DNA of 37,311 bases from contig JANQES010000005.1 in assembly GCA_028278205.1 (NCBI GenBank), positions 1 to 37,311 of the forward strand, read 5' to 3'. Position 1 is the first letter of the stretch. The number at the start of each line of letters is the position of its first letter. The DNA comes from Rhodothermales bacterium (GTDB lineage Bacteria > Bacteroidota > Rhodothermia > Rhodothermales > Bin80). The notes beneath the pieces were generated by a model that saw only the letters and a list, made by a program, of their open reading frames with translations, was not told the DNA's origin and searched no databases. Position numbers and translations under genes: made by a program. Shown in pieces: positions 1 to 7,969 of the stretch.

Positions 1-157
1 GTATGTTGCTGTTTTCTTGGTCGATAACAGGCAATATCGTAAGTCAGAGGCGGCTTTGTAAGGGGCTTATTCTCCACCAACAGAATCCATCATAAACAGG
101 CATTTTCCTATTTTAAGCCCCGCTTCCCCCTTTTCGAAAACCAACCTACCTGAAGAA

Positions 158-754
158 ATGCTTCGCAAGGCCCCTGTTCTCATCGTTTCGCTGCTGTGCC
201 TCGTCGCCGCGACCGACCTGGCGACGGCGCAGGATCTGCATCCGTCGCGCCGCCCCAGCCCCGTCGGCATCGCCAAGACCTTCCTCGGCGACACCTACGT
301 CAAGGTCGTCTACAACCGGCCTTACGTGCGCAACCGGGAGATCTTCGGCGCCAACACCGACGACAAGACGTTCCTGGTGCCCTTCGGTCAGATCTGGCGC
401 ACCGGCGCCAACGAGGCCACCGAAATCACGACGACGGGCGCGCTCTACGTGGCCGGGCAGATGCTCGACGCGGGCACCTACTCGATCTTCACCGAACCCG
501 GCGAGGAGCAATGGGTCATCCACATCAGCCCGCAACTCGGCCTCGACGGCACGGGGCGGCTGGGGCCGGACGGGTTCACGCCCAACATCTACGATCCCAG
601 CATGGACGTGCTGACCTTCAACGTCGCACCGGGCATGCTGGAGGAATCAGTGGATCAGTTCACCATCAGCTTCGAAGACGCAGACGGCGGCGCGCATCTG
701 ATACTGCGCTGGGAAAAAACGGAAGTCCGCATTCCCATCGGAGCAGCGTCGTAG
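158..754 (+). CDS. DUF2911 family exported protein
   Basis: A 198-residue protein with a cleavable signal peptide (hydrophobic residues about 7-22, cleavage near ATAQ-D25). The mature part has the features of the DUF2911 family: an early S-P-V segment, a Y-x-R-P segment (YNRPYVRNREIFG), F-G-x-x-W-R-T-G-A-N-E-A-T, and a later D-A-G-T-Y-S-I-F-T. The family is a periplasmic or secreted beta-rich domain common in Bacteroidota; its biochemical role is unknown to me. The length covers one complete domain with nothing extra. The gene stands alone on the plus strand, and the next gene converges on it from the minus strand. The ATG at 158 puts the signal peptide directly at the N terminus, so I chose it. 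An overlapping longer frame starting at 196 is arginine-rich and not protein-like. Confidence 0.9.
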   Translation: MLRKAPVLIVSLLCLVAATDLATAQDLHPSRRPSPVGIAKTFLGDTYVKVVYNRPYVRNREIFGANTDDKTFLVPFGQIWRTGANEATEITTTGALYVAGQMLDAGTYSIFTEPGEEQWVIHISPQLGLDGTGRLGPDGFTPNIYDPSMDVLTFNVAPGMLEESVDQFTISFEDADGGAHLILRWEKTEVRIPIGAAS

Positions 755-941
755 TAGTGTTTGGGTGTTTTAGATTGGAGCCCGGCAGCAAAGAGCCCGT
801 CCCCGATAACCTGTTCGCCCTGTTCAACTACGACACGTGTAGAGGCTTGAAGGCCGTGCTCGAAGCCCTCGGAGCGCTGCGTCCTGTTCCTGCCTCATCG
901 CGCGTTCATCGCATTCTGCTCACGTTTCGCGCATGTTGTAC

Positions 942-1589
942 TTAGAGTTGCGCCATGAACTGTGCCAGCTTCCCGGCGTTGAGGTGGTCGTTGGTGCGGA
1001 CGCCGCTGCACAAGTCGAGGCCGAAGGGTTGTACCTGCCGCACGGCTTCGGCCACATTTGCCGAAGTCAGGCCGCCGGCCAGGAAGACCGGCGCGGCGGC
1101 TTCGTCGCAGATGCGGCGGCTGAGCGCCCAGTCGTGCGTGCGCCCCGTGCCGCCGAGTTCTTTGACCGGCAACGATGGATTGCCCGAATCGAGCAACAAC
1201 GCATCGACCTGCGGCGCGACGGCCAGCGCCTCTTCGACCGACTCCTCGCCCGTGACGTGGATCACTTGCACGATGGCGATGCCGGGCAAGGCGCGGCGCA
1301 GATCCTGGTAACTCCCCGTAAGCAGCCGGTCGACGAGTTGGAGAGTGTTGGTGCAGCAGCGGCGTTGCTGGTCGATGATTTCGCCGGCATCCTGGCTCGA
1401 AGTAAGCAAAAACGTGGCGATGGGCGGCGGCACCTGCACGGCAATCTCGCGGATCAGGTCCTCCGGAATCGGCCCCGGCCCACTGGGCATCGCCGAGACA
1501 AGGCCCAGCGCCGAAGCGCCGTGGGCAATAGCCGTCCGGGCTTCTTCGAGGCTGCTGATGCAGCAAATTTTGACACGCGGCGTCGTCAT
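942..1589 (-). CDS. TrpF-like protein (phosphoribosylanthranilate isomerase family)
   Basis: A 215-residue single-domain TIM-barrel protein of the TrpF family. Visible family landmarks are VKIC near the N terminus (catalytic Cys equivalent C9), LLLDSG (catalytic Asp equivalent D134), GGTGRTHDW (146-154), LAGGL (170-174) and LDLCSGVR (191-198), the usual phosphate-binding end of the barrel. TrpF isomerises N-(5-phosphoribosyl)anthranilate in tryptophan synthesis. The gene is not near any other trp gene. Where normal TrpF has an S-P-R or S-x-R motif carrying the anthranilate-binding arginine, this protein reads SAMPSGPG (32-39) with no arginine. I therefore call it TrpF-like rather than trpF: the fold looks secure, the substrate does not. 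It is a minus-strand gene downstream of the haemoglobin gene, separated from it by a terminator hairpin. Confidence 0.85.
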   Translation of the reverse strand: MTTPRVKICCISSLEEARTAIAHGASALGLVSAMPSGPGPIPEDLIREIAVQVPPPIATFLLTSSQDAGEIIDQQRRCCTNTLQLVDRLLTGSYQDLRRALPGIAIVQVIHVTGEESVEEALAVAPQVDALLLDSGNPSLPVKELGGTGRTHDWALSRRICDEAAAPVFLAGGLTSANVAEAVRQVQPFGLDLCSGVRTNDHLNAGKLAQFMAQL

Positions 1590-1621
1590 CGCGAGTATTT
1601 TCCTGGTTTTGATGGTCGAAT

Positions 1622-1657
1622 AAAAAACACCCCGCCCGGAAGAACCGAGGCGGGGCG
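1622..1657 (-). terminator. rho-independent terminator after the haemoglobin gene
   Basis: Read on the minus strand, a GC stem pairs CCCCGCC with GGCGGGG across a 12-base loop and is followed by a run of six T. It begins about 35 bases beyond the stop of the truncated haemoglobin gene and lies about 30 bases upstream of the TrpF-like gene, so the two genes are probably separate transcription units. Confidence 0.75.
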
Positions 1658-1691
1658 TTCTACGCGCCGCGCGTAAGAATGCTTCGCGTGT

Positions 1692-2144
1692 TCACATCTC
1701 CTCAACGATGTCCTCTTTCAGCGTACCGATCAGGGCCAGCACTTCATCTTGCAGAGCCTGCGGCACGCTGAACTTGTCCAGTGTCGCTACCAGATGCGCG
1801 GCGGTCTTCTGCCAGTCCTCTTCACTAATGCGCATCCCCTTGTGGGACGTCTTCATGTCTCGACCGGTGTAGACGCAGGGGCCGCCGGTGGCCTCACAGA
1901 GCTGATCGACGATCAACTGGCGAATCTGCTTTTGCGAATCTTCGCTGTGGCCGATGAAGAATCTGCCGAGGTCCGGATCCGTAGCCAGCCGCCCGATGAA
2001 ATCGTCCACGACGGCGGCGATAGCGTCATAGCCGCCGAGGCGCTGGTAGAGGGTTTCGTCGCCGGCTTGCGCCAGGGCTGTACTGGGAAGCCAGAACAGC
2101 ACGATCAGCGCCAGAACGCCCGGTATTTTTGCTGTTTTTGCCAT
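1692..2144 (-). CDS. exported group 1 truncated haemoglobin
   Basis: A 150-residue protein with a signal peptide (about 1-26, ending ALAQ) followed by a group 1 truncated haemoglobin domain. Family marks are TLYQRLGG (31-38), DDFIGRLATDPDLGRFF with the CD1-type Phe, the glycine motif ATGGPCVYTGRDM (85-97), and the expected haem-ligating proximal histidine in TSHKGM (H101). The B10 tyrosine that stabilises bound oxygen in many members is Ile here (I50), as in other QLCEATGGP-type members. Most truncated globins are cytoplasmic, so the signal peptide points to a periplasmic or surface role, perhaps in redox or NO chemistry; that role is inference. The gene has its own terminator and is next to an SRPBCC gene on the same strand, 16 bases apart. 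Confidence 0.92.
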   Translation of the reverse strand: MAKTAKIPGVLALIVLFWLPSTALAQAGDETLYQRLGGYDAIAAVVDDFIGRLATDPDLGRFFIGHSEDSQKQIRQLIVDQLCEATGGPCVYTGRDMKTSHKGMRISEEDWQKTAAHLVATLDKFSVPQALQDEVLALIGTLKEDIVEEM

Positions 2145-2160
2145 GGTAAAGTCCTCCGAC

Positions 2161-2625
2161 TTAGGGAGTGGAAGGTTGAAAATCAGTCGCCGCCAACACC
2201 TGCCTCAACTGGCGCAGCGCCCGGTCTGAGGAAGCGGCCATGAGGCGGCGGATGAACAGCCGGTCGAGGAGCGCCAGCAGCCGGTTGGGCATGGTATAGA
2301 CGAACGTCCGCTCGAAGCGTGTGCCGCTGCCGTCCGGGGTCAACGCATAGGTGATCGTGCCACCCCCGCCGCCTTCGACGTCGCCTTCGATGACCCAGTG
2401 GTGCGGCGCCTCGCGCTCGCGGCACGTCCACACCACGTTGCCACGATGCCAGCCTACCTGAAACGCCTCGGCCACCTGCTCGCCGACCTCTAGCGAATGC
2501 CCCACCGTGCCGCTGACGCCTCGCGATGAAGGATGCCACTGCGGCCAGTTGCCCGGCGTCGTGACGAAGTCGAAGACCGCCTCGACGGGCCGGGGAAGAT
2601 CGATGGTTTTTTTGATCTGTGTCAT
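2161..2625 (-). CDS. SRPBCC (START/Bet v1-like) family protein
   Basis: A protein of about 154 residues with the usual SRPBCC opening: I-x-x-T-I-D-L-P-R-P-V-E-A-V-F-D-F-V-T-x-P-x-N-W-P-x-W-H-P-S-S. This is the first strand and helix of a hydrophobic-ligand-binding helix-grip fold of the kind seen in polyketide cyclase/dehydrase-like proteins. A later strand pair (W-V-I-E-G-D-V-E-G-G-G-G-G-T-I-T-Y) and a long C-terminal helix complete the domain. The ligand cannot be read from the sequence. I chose the ATG at 2625 because the domain begins there. An upstream in-frame ATG at 2697 would add a non-conserved tail that runs into the upstream repeat. The protein is cytoplasmic, with no signal peptide. 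Confidence 0.85.
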   Translation of the reverse strand: MTQIKKTIDLPRPVEAVFDFVTTPGNWPQWHPSSRGVSGTVGHSLEVGEQVAEAFQVGWHRGNVVWTCREREAPHHWVIEGDVEGGGGGTITYALTPDGSGTRFERTFVYTMPNRLLALLDRLFIRRLMAASSDRALRQLRQVLAATDFQPSTP

Positions 2626-2711
2626 GGTTTTTGGGTGTCCTTGGTCCGTGGTTGGTTGTCCGTTGATTGTTGATGCCGTTATCGAGAAAGACAACAACTG
2701 ACCACCCCCGC

Positions 2712-2940
2712 GAAGGCGGTAGAGCTGTTAAGTTTTCCTCGGCCTCGCGGATCAAGTTCCCCTCCTGGACAGGAGGGGACAGGGGTGGTTGATCGCCCAA
2801 GTCGCGGAAAATCGAAGCGTTTGGGTGTTTTTTCGCGGTTTTCAATCAACCACCCCTTACTCCCCTCCTGTCCAGGAGGGGAAACTGGCTGGCATCTCCG
2901 AACGACCATTTTCAGAGAACTTAACAGCCCTGCCGCCTTC
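2712..2940. repeat. nested inverted-repeat element between SRPBCC and TPR genes
   Basis: Arms at 2712-2735 and 2917-2940 are near reverse complements sharing CTGTTAAGTT and GAAGGCGG. Inside them, the 20-base near-palindrome CCCCTCCTGGACAGGAGGGG (2759-2778) has its reverse complement at 2862-2881, and GGGGTGGTTGAT (2782-2793) is matched by its complement at 2845-2856. The whole could fold as one long cruciform. No protein is encoded in it. It is probably a non-autonomous dispersed palindromic repeat. Confidence 0.8.
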
Positions 2941-2958
2941 AAGGGAGCAGGCTCCCGA

Positions 2959-4284
2959 CTAACCACGAACCAGATCTGCCAGCCTCGCCCGCGCCTCGTC
3001 GGCGGTGGTGCGGCTTTCGATGTGGAGGTTGGCGGCCAGGGCGTGTTCGAACTGCTCGGCGGCCTGAGCAGATTGCCCGGCGGCGGCGTAGATCACCCCG
3101 GCGCGGTAATGGACCATCGCATCGCCCGTGTTCAGGCGCATGGCGCCTTCGACGTAGGGGACGGCTTCGGCGGCGCGTCCGTTTTTGGCGAGCGCCCAGG
3201 CGTAGGTTTCGAGCGCGTGGAGGTGGTCGGGACGTCGTTCGTAGGCTTTGTGGGCACGGTCCAGGGCCTCGCCCAGAGCCATCTCTTGATCAACCAGAAA
3301 GTCGGCATATTCCATATCCACGTTTTCGCCCATCTTTTCGGCAGCGCGGTAGCCGGCCTGGATTTTTTTGACCGTAGCAGCCAGCCGGCGGGTATCGCCC
3401 GTGGCCTGATAGGCTTCGGCTAAGAGTTCGAGGAAGCCCGTGTTGGGCGCCTCGGCGTAGGCTTCTTCGAGCAGCCGGATGGCTTCCGCGTAGTCGCCTT
3501 CGACCATGTGGACGTGCGCGAGGCCGCTCAGCGCCTGGGTGTAATCGGGGATTTCGCCGAGGAGGCCTTTGAAGAGATAGGCCGCCGTGTCCGGCTTGTT
3601 TTCATTCAAATAAAGATTGCCGAGTTGATACAGCGCCCAGGCACGACCGGCGCTGCCGGCGATCCCGGCATCTGCCGCCATGCGCATCGCCGCGATAGCG
3701 CCGTCGGTGTCGCCGTGAAGCTCGCGCAGATACGAAGCCCGCGCATACGACGCGAGGCCGGGGCGCAGGCTGATCATCTGGTCGCACACCTCGATAGCCC
3801 GCTCGTATTCGCCCAACTCCACGAGCGCATCGACCAGCGTGCCGTAGTTGAAGGCATGGCCCTCGTGCCGGGCGATGAGGACCTCGGCCAGCGATTTGGC
3901 GTCTTCGAACCGGTGCAGCGTGTTCAAAAGCGACGCCTTCAACACGAGCGCGTGGTAATGATCCGGATCGCGGCGGAGGGCTTCGTCGAGCAGGTCGCGC
4001 GCCTGGGGGACGTAGCGGGTTTCGTCGGCAGTCTCGCGGGCGCGTTGCATCATCACCTGCGCCAGTTCGACGTAGTTTTTGACCACGTCGGGATGCCGGA
4101 GGATCTGCTCGCGGTAATACTCCACCGACCGGCTGACGTTGACAAACTCGGCGCCGGGCACCACGGGCACACGCACGCTGGCTTCGGGCACCTCCTGTGA
4201 GGCCGTCGATTGCCAGTACCAGAAGAGGCCCACAACGAGCACGGTGGCGAGAAGGGGGAGGAGAGCTTTGCGGAAGCGTTTCAT
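2959..4284 (-). CDS. membrane-anchored TPR-repeat protein
   Basis: A 441-residue protein with a basic N terminus (MKRFRK) and one hydrophobic segment (about 8-24), either an uncleaved anchor or a signal peptide, so the bulk is periplasmic. From about residue 70 to the end it is made of tetratricopeptide repeats, recognisable by recurring A-x-x-x-x-x-x-x-A-x-x-x-x-P patterns such as DLLDEALRRDPDHYHALVLKA, AIRLLEEAYAEAP and QFEHALAAN. I count about eight to nine repeats. TPR superhelices are protein-binding scaffolds. It follows the T9SS-sorted DUF4331 gene on the same strand with 148 bases between, most of it a hairpin repeat. The pairing of a TPR protein with DUF4331 suggests a shared envelope function, but the exact role is unknown. 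Confidence 0.88.
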   Translation of the reverse strand: MKRFRKALLPLLATVLVVGLFWYWQSTASQEVPEASVRVPVVPGAEFVNVSRSVEYYREQILRHPDVVKNYVELAQVMMQRARETADETRYVPQARDLLDEALRRDPDHYHALVLKASLLNTLHRFEDAKSLAEVLIARHEGHAFNYGTLVDALVELGEYERAIEVCDQMISLRPGLASYARASYLRELHGDTDGAIAAMRMAADAGIAGSAGRAWALYQLGNLYLNENKPDTAAYLFKGLLGEIPDYTQALSGLAHVHMVEGDYAEAIRLLEEAYAEAPNTGFLELLAEAYQATGDTRRLAATVKKIQAGYRAAEKMGENVDMEYADFLVDQEMALGEALDRAHKAYERRPDHLHALETYAWALAKNGRAAEAVPYVEGAMRLNTGDAMVHYRAGVIYAAAGQSAQAAEQFEHALAANLHIESRTTADEARARLADLVRG

Positions 4285-4335
4285 TGGATTTGATCTATTT
4301 ACTTTGGGTGAATGTCGGCGTTTTGCGCAGGGGTC

Positions 4336-4416
4336 GATTTTGGATTTTGGATTTTAGATTTTGGATTGGGTGTATTGAGAAAACAATCCAAAATCCCCAA
4401 TCCAAAATCCAAAATC
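4336..4416. repeat. A/T-rich inverted repeat (GATTTTGGATTTTGG family)
   Basis: GATTTTGGATTTTGGATTTT at 4336-4355 faces its near-perfect reverse complement at 4397-4416 across a loop containing a second copy of the arm. It lies between the DUF4331 and TPR genes. The low GC contrasts sharply with both neighbours. It can form a long hairpin and may act as a transcript-end structure, but no T-run follows. Confidence 0.75.
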
Positions 4417-4432
4417 AGACCACTCCCAAACA

Positions 4433-6628
4433 TTATTTCACGAGCAGCGCTTTCTTCGTTGCCAGCACCTTGCCATGGGCTTCGATGCGGTAGAAGTAGG
4501 TGCCGCTGGCCAGATGCGAGGCATCCCACTGCACCTCGTGCTTGCCGGCAGCGTGCGGCCCGTTGGCGAGCGTCGCCACGACGCGGCCCAGCATGTCATA
4601 GACCCGTACCGTCACAGTGCCCGACTCCTTGATGCGATACTGAATCGAGGTGGACGGGTTGAACGGATTGGGGTAGTTCTGCTCCAGGATGAAGGCATCC
4701 GGCGCGCTGACACCGAGGAAGCTCTGCCCGCTCGTCGAGACGCGCGGCGTGGCGCCCGGCGGCGGGGGCGACGTGGTGAGTTGCTTCACATAGTCGTAGC
4801 CCCGATGCGGCGCGGCCTGATACGGGAAGCTCGACAAGAGCGGCAGGTCGTTGGCCGTCGGCCCGGCGTTGTAGGTCAACTCTGCGACGAGCGCGGGCGA
4901 AGCCAGGTCCGAATAGTCGGCGGCCACGGCATCGTCGAAGGGCAGCCCGACGGCGGCCAGCACCAGCCCGCCCACGGCCTGCAACTCGATGGTCGTGGCG
5001 TCATCCTCCAGCCGGCGACCGTTGGGGAAGCCATCCATGTGGGGGATGAACTCCAGGTTGGTCGTCGTGTTGAAAGGCGCCGCCGTCAGCCCGATAGCTG
5101 CCGCGCGGATGAGCCCCTGGTAGCCGAAATTTTTGAACTCGTCGCTGTTACGGTCGGTGACGGGCGTGGCCATGTTGAGGCGCAGCATGTCGCCGCCCCA
5201 GAGCTTGCCGTCGCGTGTCTGCGTGACCGGCAAGAAGTTGTGAATGAAGGGTTTGCCCGGACTCAGCGGTCCGGCGGTTTTGCCCGTGGCAAGCTGATAC
5301 GGGATGGCATTGGGCACGCCGAAGTAGAAGATCGGGAAGATGTCTACGAGGCGCGGCTGCCCCGGCCCGGCCAACCCCGGCTGCACCGGCACGGCGAAGG
5401 CCGTCCCCGAAAGATCGACCCCAGCGGCGGCCACTTCGAAGGCGCCGTCTTTGCCGTTGCGGAAGTCCAGGCCGGGCCGCCCGTCACCGTTGAGATCACC
5501 GACGGCGGGGTACGACATCGACTGGATGCGCAGCGGGCTCAACCCCGGCACCGCCCCGCCGAACTGGCTGTCGTCCATGTACAGCGCCAGTTCCGGGTTG
5601 GCGAAATACTTGACGAAGCTCTGCTCGGTGCGGCTGTAGGGAGTGTGCGCATTCCACCGATCTTTCTCGCCGATGGGGATGACCGCTTCGTTGGTCAGCG
5701 GCATGCCCAGGCGCGAGACCTGCACCCACGGCCCGGCGGTCTTCGGCTTTTCGCCCCTCGACGAGAGCACCCTGAACTTGGGCCGGCTGGCCGAAGCCCA
5801 CACGCCGATGACGAAATCCGGATCGAGGATGTTGGCGGCTTCGCTGGCGCTCTTGCCGTCTTTCTGCAATAGCGAGATCGGGATTTTCAGCGCGAGGCTG
5901 TGCGTGTTGAACCCGGCCACGGCGTCCCGCGCGTTGTCGGGGTTCGAGGCGTCCGGGCCGAACTGATTGCGCGTCTGCCCCAGATCGAAGACCCCGCCGA
6001 GGTCCACGAAGAACGCATCGTCGCGCGGCCCGGCAAAGACCGTCTCGCCCGTGGTCGCCGTGGTGATGGCGCTCTGAACGAGGCTTTCGTAGCTCGTGCC
6101 CAGCCCCACCCCACTCTCAATCGACCGCGGGCCGATGTTGTTGGGCGGCACGATGCCGTTAGAGACGATGGTCTGGAACGACCGCGCGCCGTCGGTGCTT
6201 TTTTCGAGGGTGTAGGTGGTTTTCAGGTTTTGCTTACCCAGACGGATGTTGAAAAACGTCGTCGGGTCTTCGATCACCTGGTTGAACGTAAAGCGGTAGG
6301 TGATGTCGTCGCGGGCAAAGCCCAGCGGCGCCTTCGAAGTCTGGTTTTTGATGTGGATCTCATAGCGAATATCCTCCCCGAACGTGTTGTAATTCGGCCC
6401 GCCTTCGGGCAGTTCGAGAGGGATGTAGTTGGCAATGATCGTGACGGTCTCCGGGTCGTCGGGCGAGCGAAACGCGTAGACGTCCGTGTTGTCGGCCAGA
6501 GGATCATTGCTGATCAGCGGCGCCTCGCGGTGGCTCGACGCATCGCCGAAAGGCGGCGCTGCCAGCGTTAGCAAGAGCAACGCCATCAGGAAAGGTAGCG
6601 CCCAGAGAGCGCGGCTTCTGAGGTTCAT
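4433..6628 (-). CDS. DUF4331 protein with T9SS sorting domain
   Basis: About 731 residues. A signal peptide (about 1-30, ending before SSHREAP) is followed by the DUF4331 signature SSHREAPLIS-x-D-P-x-A-D-N-T-D-V-Y-A-F-R-S-P-D. The domain fills most of the chain, to about residue 640. The C terminus is a type IX secretion sorting domain: a QNYPNPFNPSTSI motif, the strand VTVRVYDMLGRVV, then GTYFYRIEA and a final KKALLVK. The protein is therefore expected to cross the outer membrane and be surface-attached or released. I chose the ATG at 6628 over 6640 because GGAGG lies 7 bases upstream of it, one of the few clear Shine-Dalgarno sites here; the upstream ATG overlaps that site. It is upstream of the TPR gene. 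The molecular function of DUF4331 is not established. Confidence 0.92.
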   Translation of the reverse strand: MNLRSRALWALPFLMALLLLTLAAPPFGDASSHREAPLISNDPLADNTDVYAFRSPDDPETVTIIANYIPLELPEGGPNYNTFGEDIRYEIHIKNQTSKAPLGFARDDITYRFTFNQVIEDPTTFFNIRLGKQNLKTTYTLEKSTDGARSFQTIVSNGIVPPNNIGPRSIESGVGLGTSYESLVQSAITTATTGETVFAGPRDDAFFVDLGGVFDLGQTRNQFGPDASNPDNARDAVAGFNTHSLALKIPISLLQKDGKSASEAANILDPDFVIGVWASASRPKFRVLSSRGEKPKTAGPWVQVSRLGMPLTNEAVIPIGEKDRWNAHTPYSRTEQSFVKYFANPELALYMDDSQFGGAVPGLSPLRIQSMSYPAVGDLNGDGRPGLDFRNGKDGAFEVAAAGVDLSGTAFAVPVQPGLAGPGQPRLVDIFPIFYFGVPNAIPYQLATGKTAGPLSPGKPFIHNFLPVTQTRDGKLWGGDMLRLNMATPVTDRNSDEFKNFGYQGLIRAAAIGLTAAPFNTTTNLEFIPHMDGFPNGRRLEDDATTIELQAVGGLVLAAVGLPFDDAVAADYSDLASPALVAELTYNAGPTANDLPLLSSFPYQAAPHRGYDYVKQLTTSPPPPGATPRVSTSGQSFLGVSAPDAFILEQNYPNPFNPSTSIQYRIKESGTVTVRVYDMLGRVVATLANGPHAAGKHEVQWDASHLASGTYFYRIEAHGKVLATKKALLVK

Positions 6629-6721
6629 AGATTCCTCCATTGTGGTTGTTTGGGGGATTGCTTAGGTGAGGGAGTCCCTGTGGAGTGCTGTAGCTTTTTC
6701 CAAAAGGTGTCTTTTGGGTAT

Positions 6722-6783
6722 TTACCGCAGAGATCGCGGAGGTCGCAGAGGTTTTTCCGCGTCCTCTGCGCCCTCTGCGGTAA
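6722..6783. repeat. inverted repeat of the ACCGCAGAGG family
   Basis: TACCGCAGAG at the left end is answered by CTCTGCGGTA at the right end, with degenerate CGCAGAGG units in both arms and a T-rich centre. The element sits between the start of the DUF4331 gene and the end of the SnoaL-like gene, and it could end transcription in either direction. Confidence 0.7.
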
Positions 6784-6799
6784 AAATCTTTTTCTCAAA

Positions 6800-7276
6800 T
6801 CACAGACTCGTCAGAAAACGCGAGAGCATATCGGCCTGGCTGACCGGGTGGTGACCGGGCAGGTCGGGCAGGAGCTTCATCGAGCGGAGCAGGCCGGCCA
6901 TGTCCCAGAGGTGCAGGCCGCGCGTGATTTTGCCGCCCTTCACCGTCAGCAGCGAGACACCGCAGACTTCGATGCGGCGGCCCGTCGGTGGCACGCGCAG
7001 GAAGACGCCCTGATGCGTGCCTGCCGTCGTCCAGAAAAAGGCCGTTTGCTCCGACTGCACACACACCTCCCGCGTAGCCATCCGCAGATCCGGGAACGCC
7101 TTCAGCCATTCGTCGAGCGCCGCGCGGGCGCCTGTGGGGCCGTGGAAGCGCAAGGCGCGGCTGACGTCGAGCCCTTCATAGTCGGCGGCGTGCAGTTGCG
7201 CCACGTGGCCCGCGTCGTGCGCATTGACGGCGGCCAGCAACGTGTGGATGAGCGGAAGGGGGTCGGTGATCTCCAT
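6800..7276 (-). CDS. SnoaL-like / ester cyclase family protein
   Basis: A 158-residue soluble protein with the NTF2-like SnoaL pattern: an opening helix with N-A-H-D (residues 18-21), H-G-P-T-G-A-R-A-A-L-D-E-W-L-K-A-F-P-D-L in the middle, then T-G-R-R-I-E-V-C-G-V-S-L-L-T-V-K-G-G-K-I-T-R-G-L-H-L-W-D near the C terminus. The last stretch is the typical G-K-I-x-x-x-x-x-x-x-D strand that lines the active-site cone. Members include polyketide cyclases, but many are of unknown substrate, and no biosynthetic cluster lies nearby. No signal peptide is seen. The start is about 110 bases downstream (in the transcribed direction) of a perfect 14-bp palindrome at 7384-7397 that could be an operator. Confidence 0.85.
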   Translation of the reverse strand: MEITDPLPLIHTLLAAVNAHDAGHVAQLHAADYEGLDVSRALRFHGPTGARAALDEWLKAFPDLRMATREVCVQSEQTAFFWTTAGTHQGVFLRVPPTGRRIEVCGVSLLTVKGGKITRGLHLWDMAGLLRSMKLLPDLPGHHPVSQADMLSRFLTSL

Positions 7277-7383
7277 GATGAGCCTCTGGTCTTGGTGGTC
7301 TCCCCTGCGGAAGCTGGCAAAAGACTACAGGCTTTTTCCGCTCACTCACCAGACCAAAACCTGCTCAATCCATGATCAATTGC

Positions 7384-7397
7384 TGCTCAATTGAGCA
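7384..7397. promoter_or_regulatory. 14-bp perfect palindrome upstream of the SnoaL-like gene
   Basis: TGCTCAATTGAGCA is perfectly self-complementary. A related half (CTGCTCAAT) occurs about 20 bases away toward the gene, and TGATCAATTG lies between them. The A/T-rich surroundings fit a promoter region. A repressor site for the minus-strand SnoaL-like gene is plausible but unproven. Confidence 0.4.
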
Positions 7398-7424
7398 TTT
7401 TATTGGGGAAATGCTGATTTTTCG

Positions 7425-7460
7425 AAATAAAAACGCCGCCCACGGTAGCGGTGGACGGCG
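7425..7460 (-). terminator. rho-independent terminator reading on the minus strand
   Basis: Stem CGCCGCCCAC / GTGGACGGCG (one mismatch, loop of 7) is followed on the minus strand by GTTTTTATTT. It would stop transcripts coming from the AAA-TPR gene about 500 bases upstream before they enter the SnoaL-like gene. Confidence 0.65.
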
Positions 7461-7969
7461 TGCAAAACCGGGCCTGATTGATAGGCGCGGCGTGCATACA
7501 AACGTTTCTTAAAATCCAGGGCGTACTGACATTAATTCTGAAGGGTTTTCTTGTGATTTCTGGGGGTGTTCTCTTGATCCTTGCGTGGCGGCATGATCGC
7601 GTTTGGTTGTCCTTTTGGCTTGATCCAAAAGGACCAAAAGATCAAGACGCTACCCGCTGGGCCTCTGCTACGCTCCAGCACGCGCTCAACTTTGAAACGC
7701 GCTGCTTCGTCGCTCAGAGAGCAAATTTTCCTTTCTCGCGTGCCTGCGCTCCGTTTACTTCGTGAATCTTCGATTTCGAGACGGCCCACCGGCTAACGTC
7801 GGCTTTTTTATTTTCGCCCTTCGCTCTTCCCCACAAGGGCAGCCATCGGCTAAGGTCGGCTTTTTCTTTTTCCCCTTCACCCTTTCCCCCTCTCTCCCTT
7901 TCCCCCTTTCCCCCAAATCCCCATTGGCCACATCCCACTGGCTATTCCCTATCCTCAATGGCATCGTAC
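7461..7969. repeat. non-coding region with dispersed repeat units
   Basis: I see no gene here. The stretch holds an inverted repeat CTTGATC-N14-GATCAAG (7619-7646) of the TTGATCCAAAAGG type; two copies of a CGGCTAA[C/G]GTCGGCTTTTT unit about 57 bases apart (near 7791 and 7848); and a pyrimidine-rich tract of CCCTTTCCCCC units (about 7870-7915). Short open frames across it are low-complexity and not protein-like. It separates the TIR/AAA operon from the genes on its other side. Confidence 0.6.

Noticed and set aside
942..1589. Part of a tryptophan biosynthesis operon
   Set aside because: No other trp gene is in the neighbourhood, and the substrate-site motif differs from canonical TrpF.
4475..5872. 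Plus-strand open frame of 465 codons opposite the DUF4331 gene
   Set aside because: Arg/Gly-rich antisense frame with no family features; the DUF4331 and sorting-domain motifs are on the other strand.
7478..7938. Short open frames in the repeat-rich spacer (about 70-95 codons)
   Set aside because: They run through low-complexity and palindromic repeat DNA, overlap each other on both strands and show no protein-like pattern.
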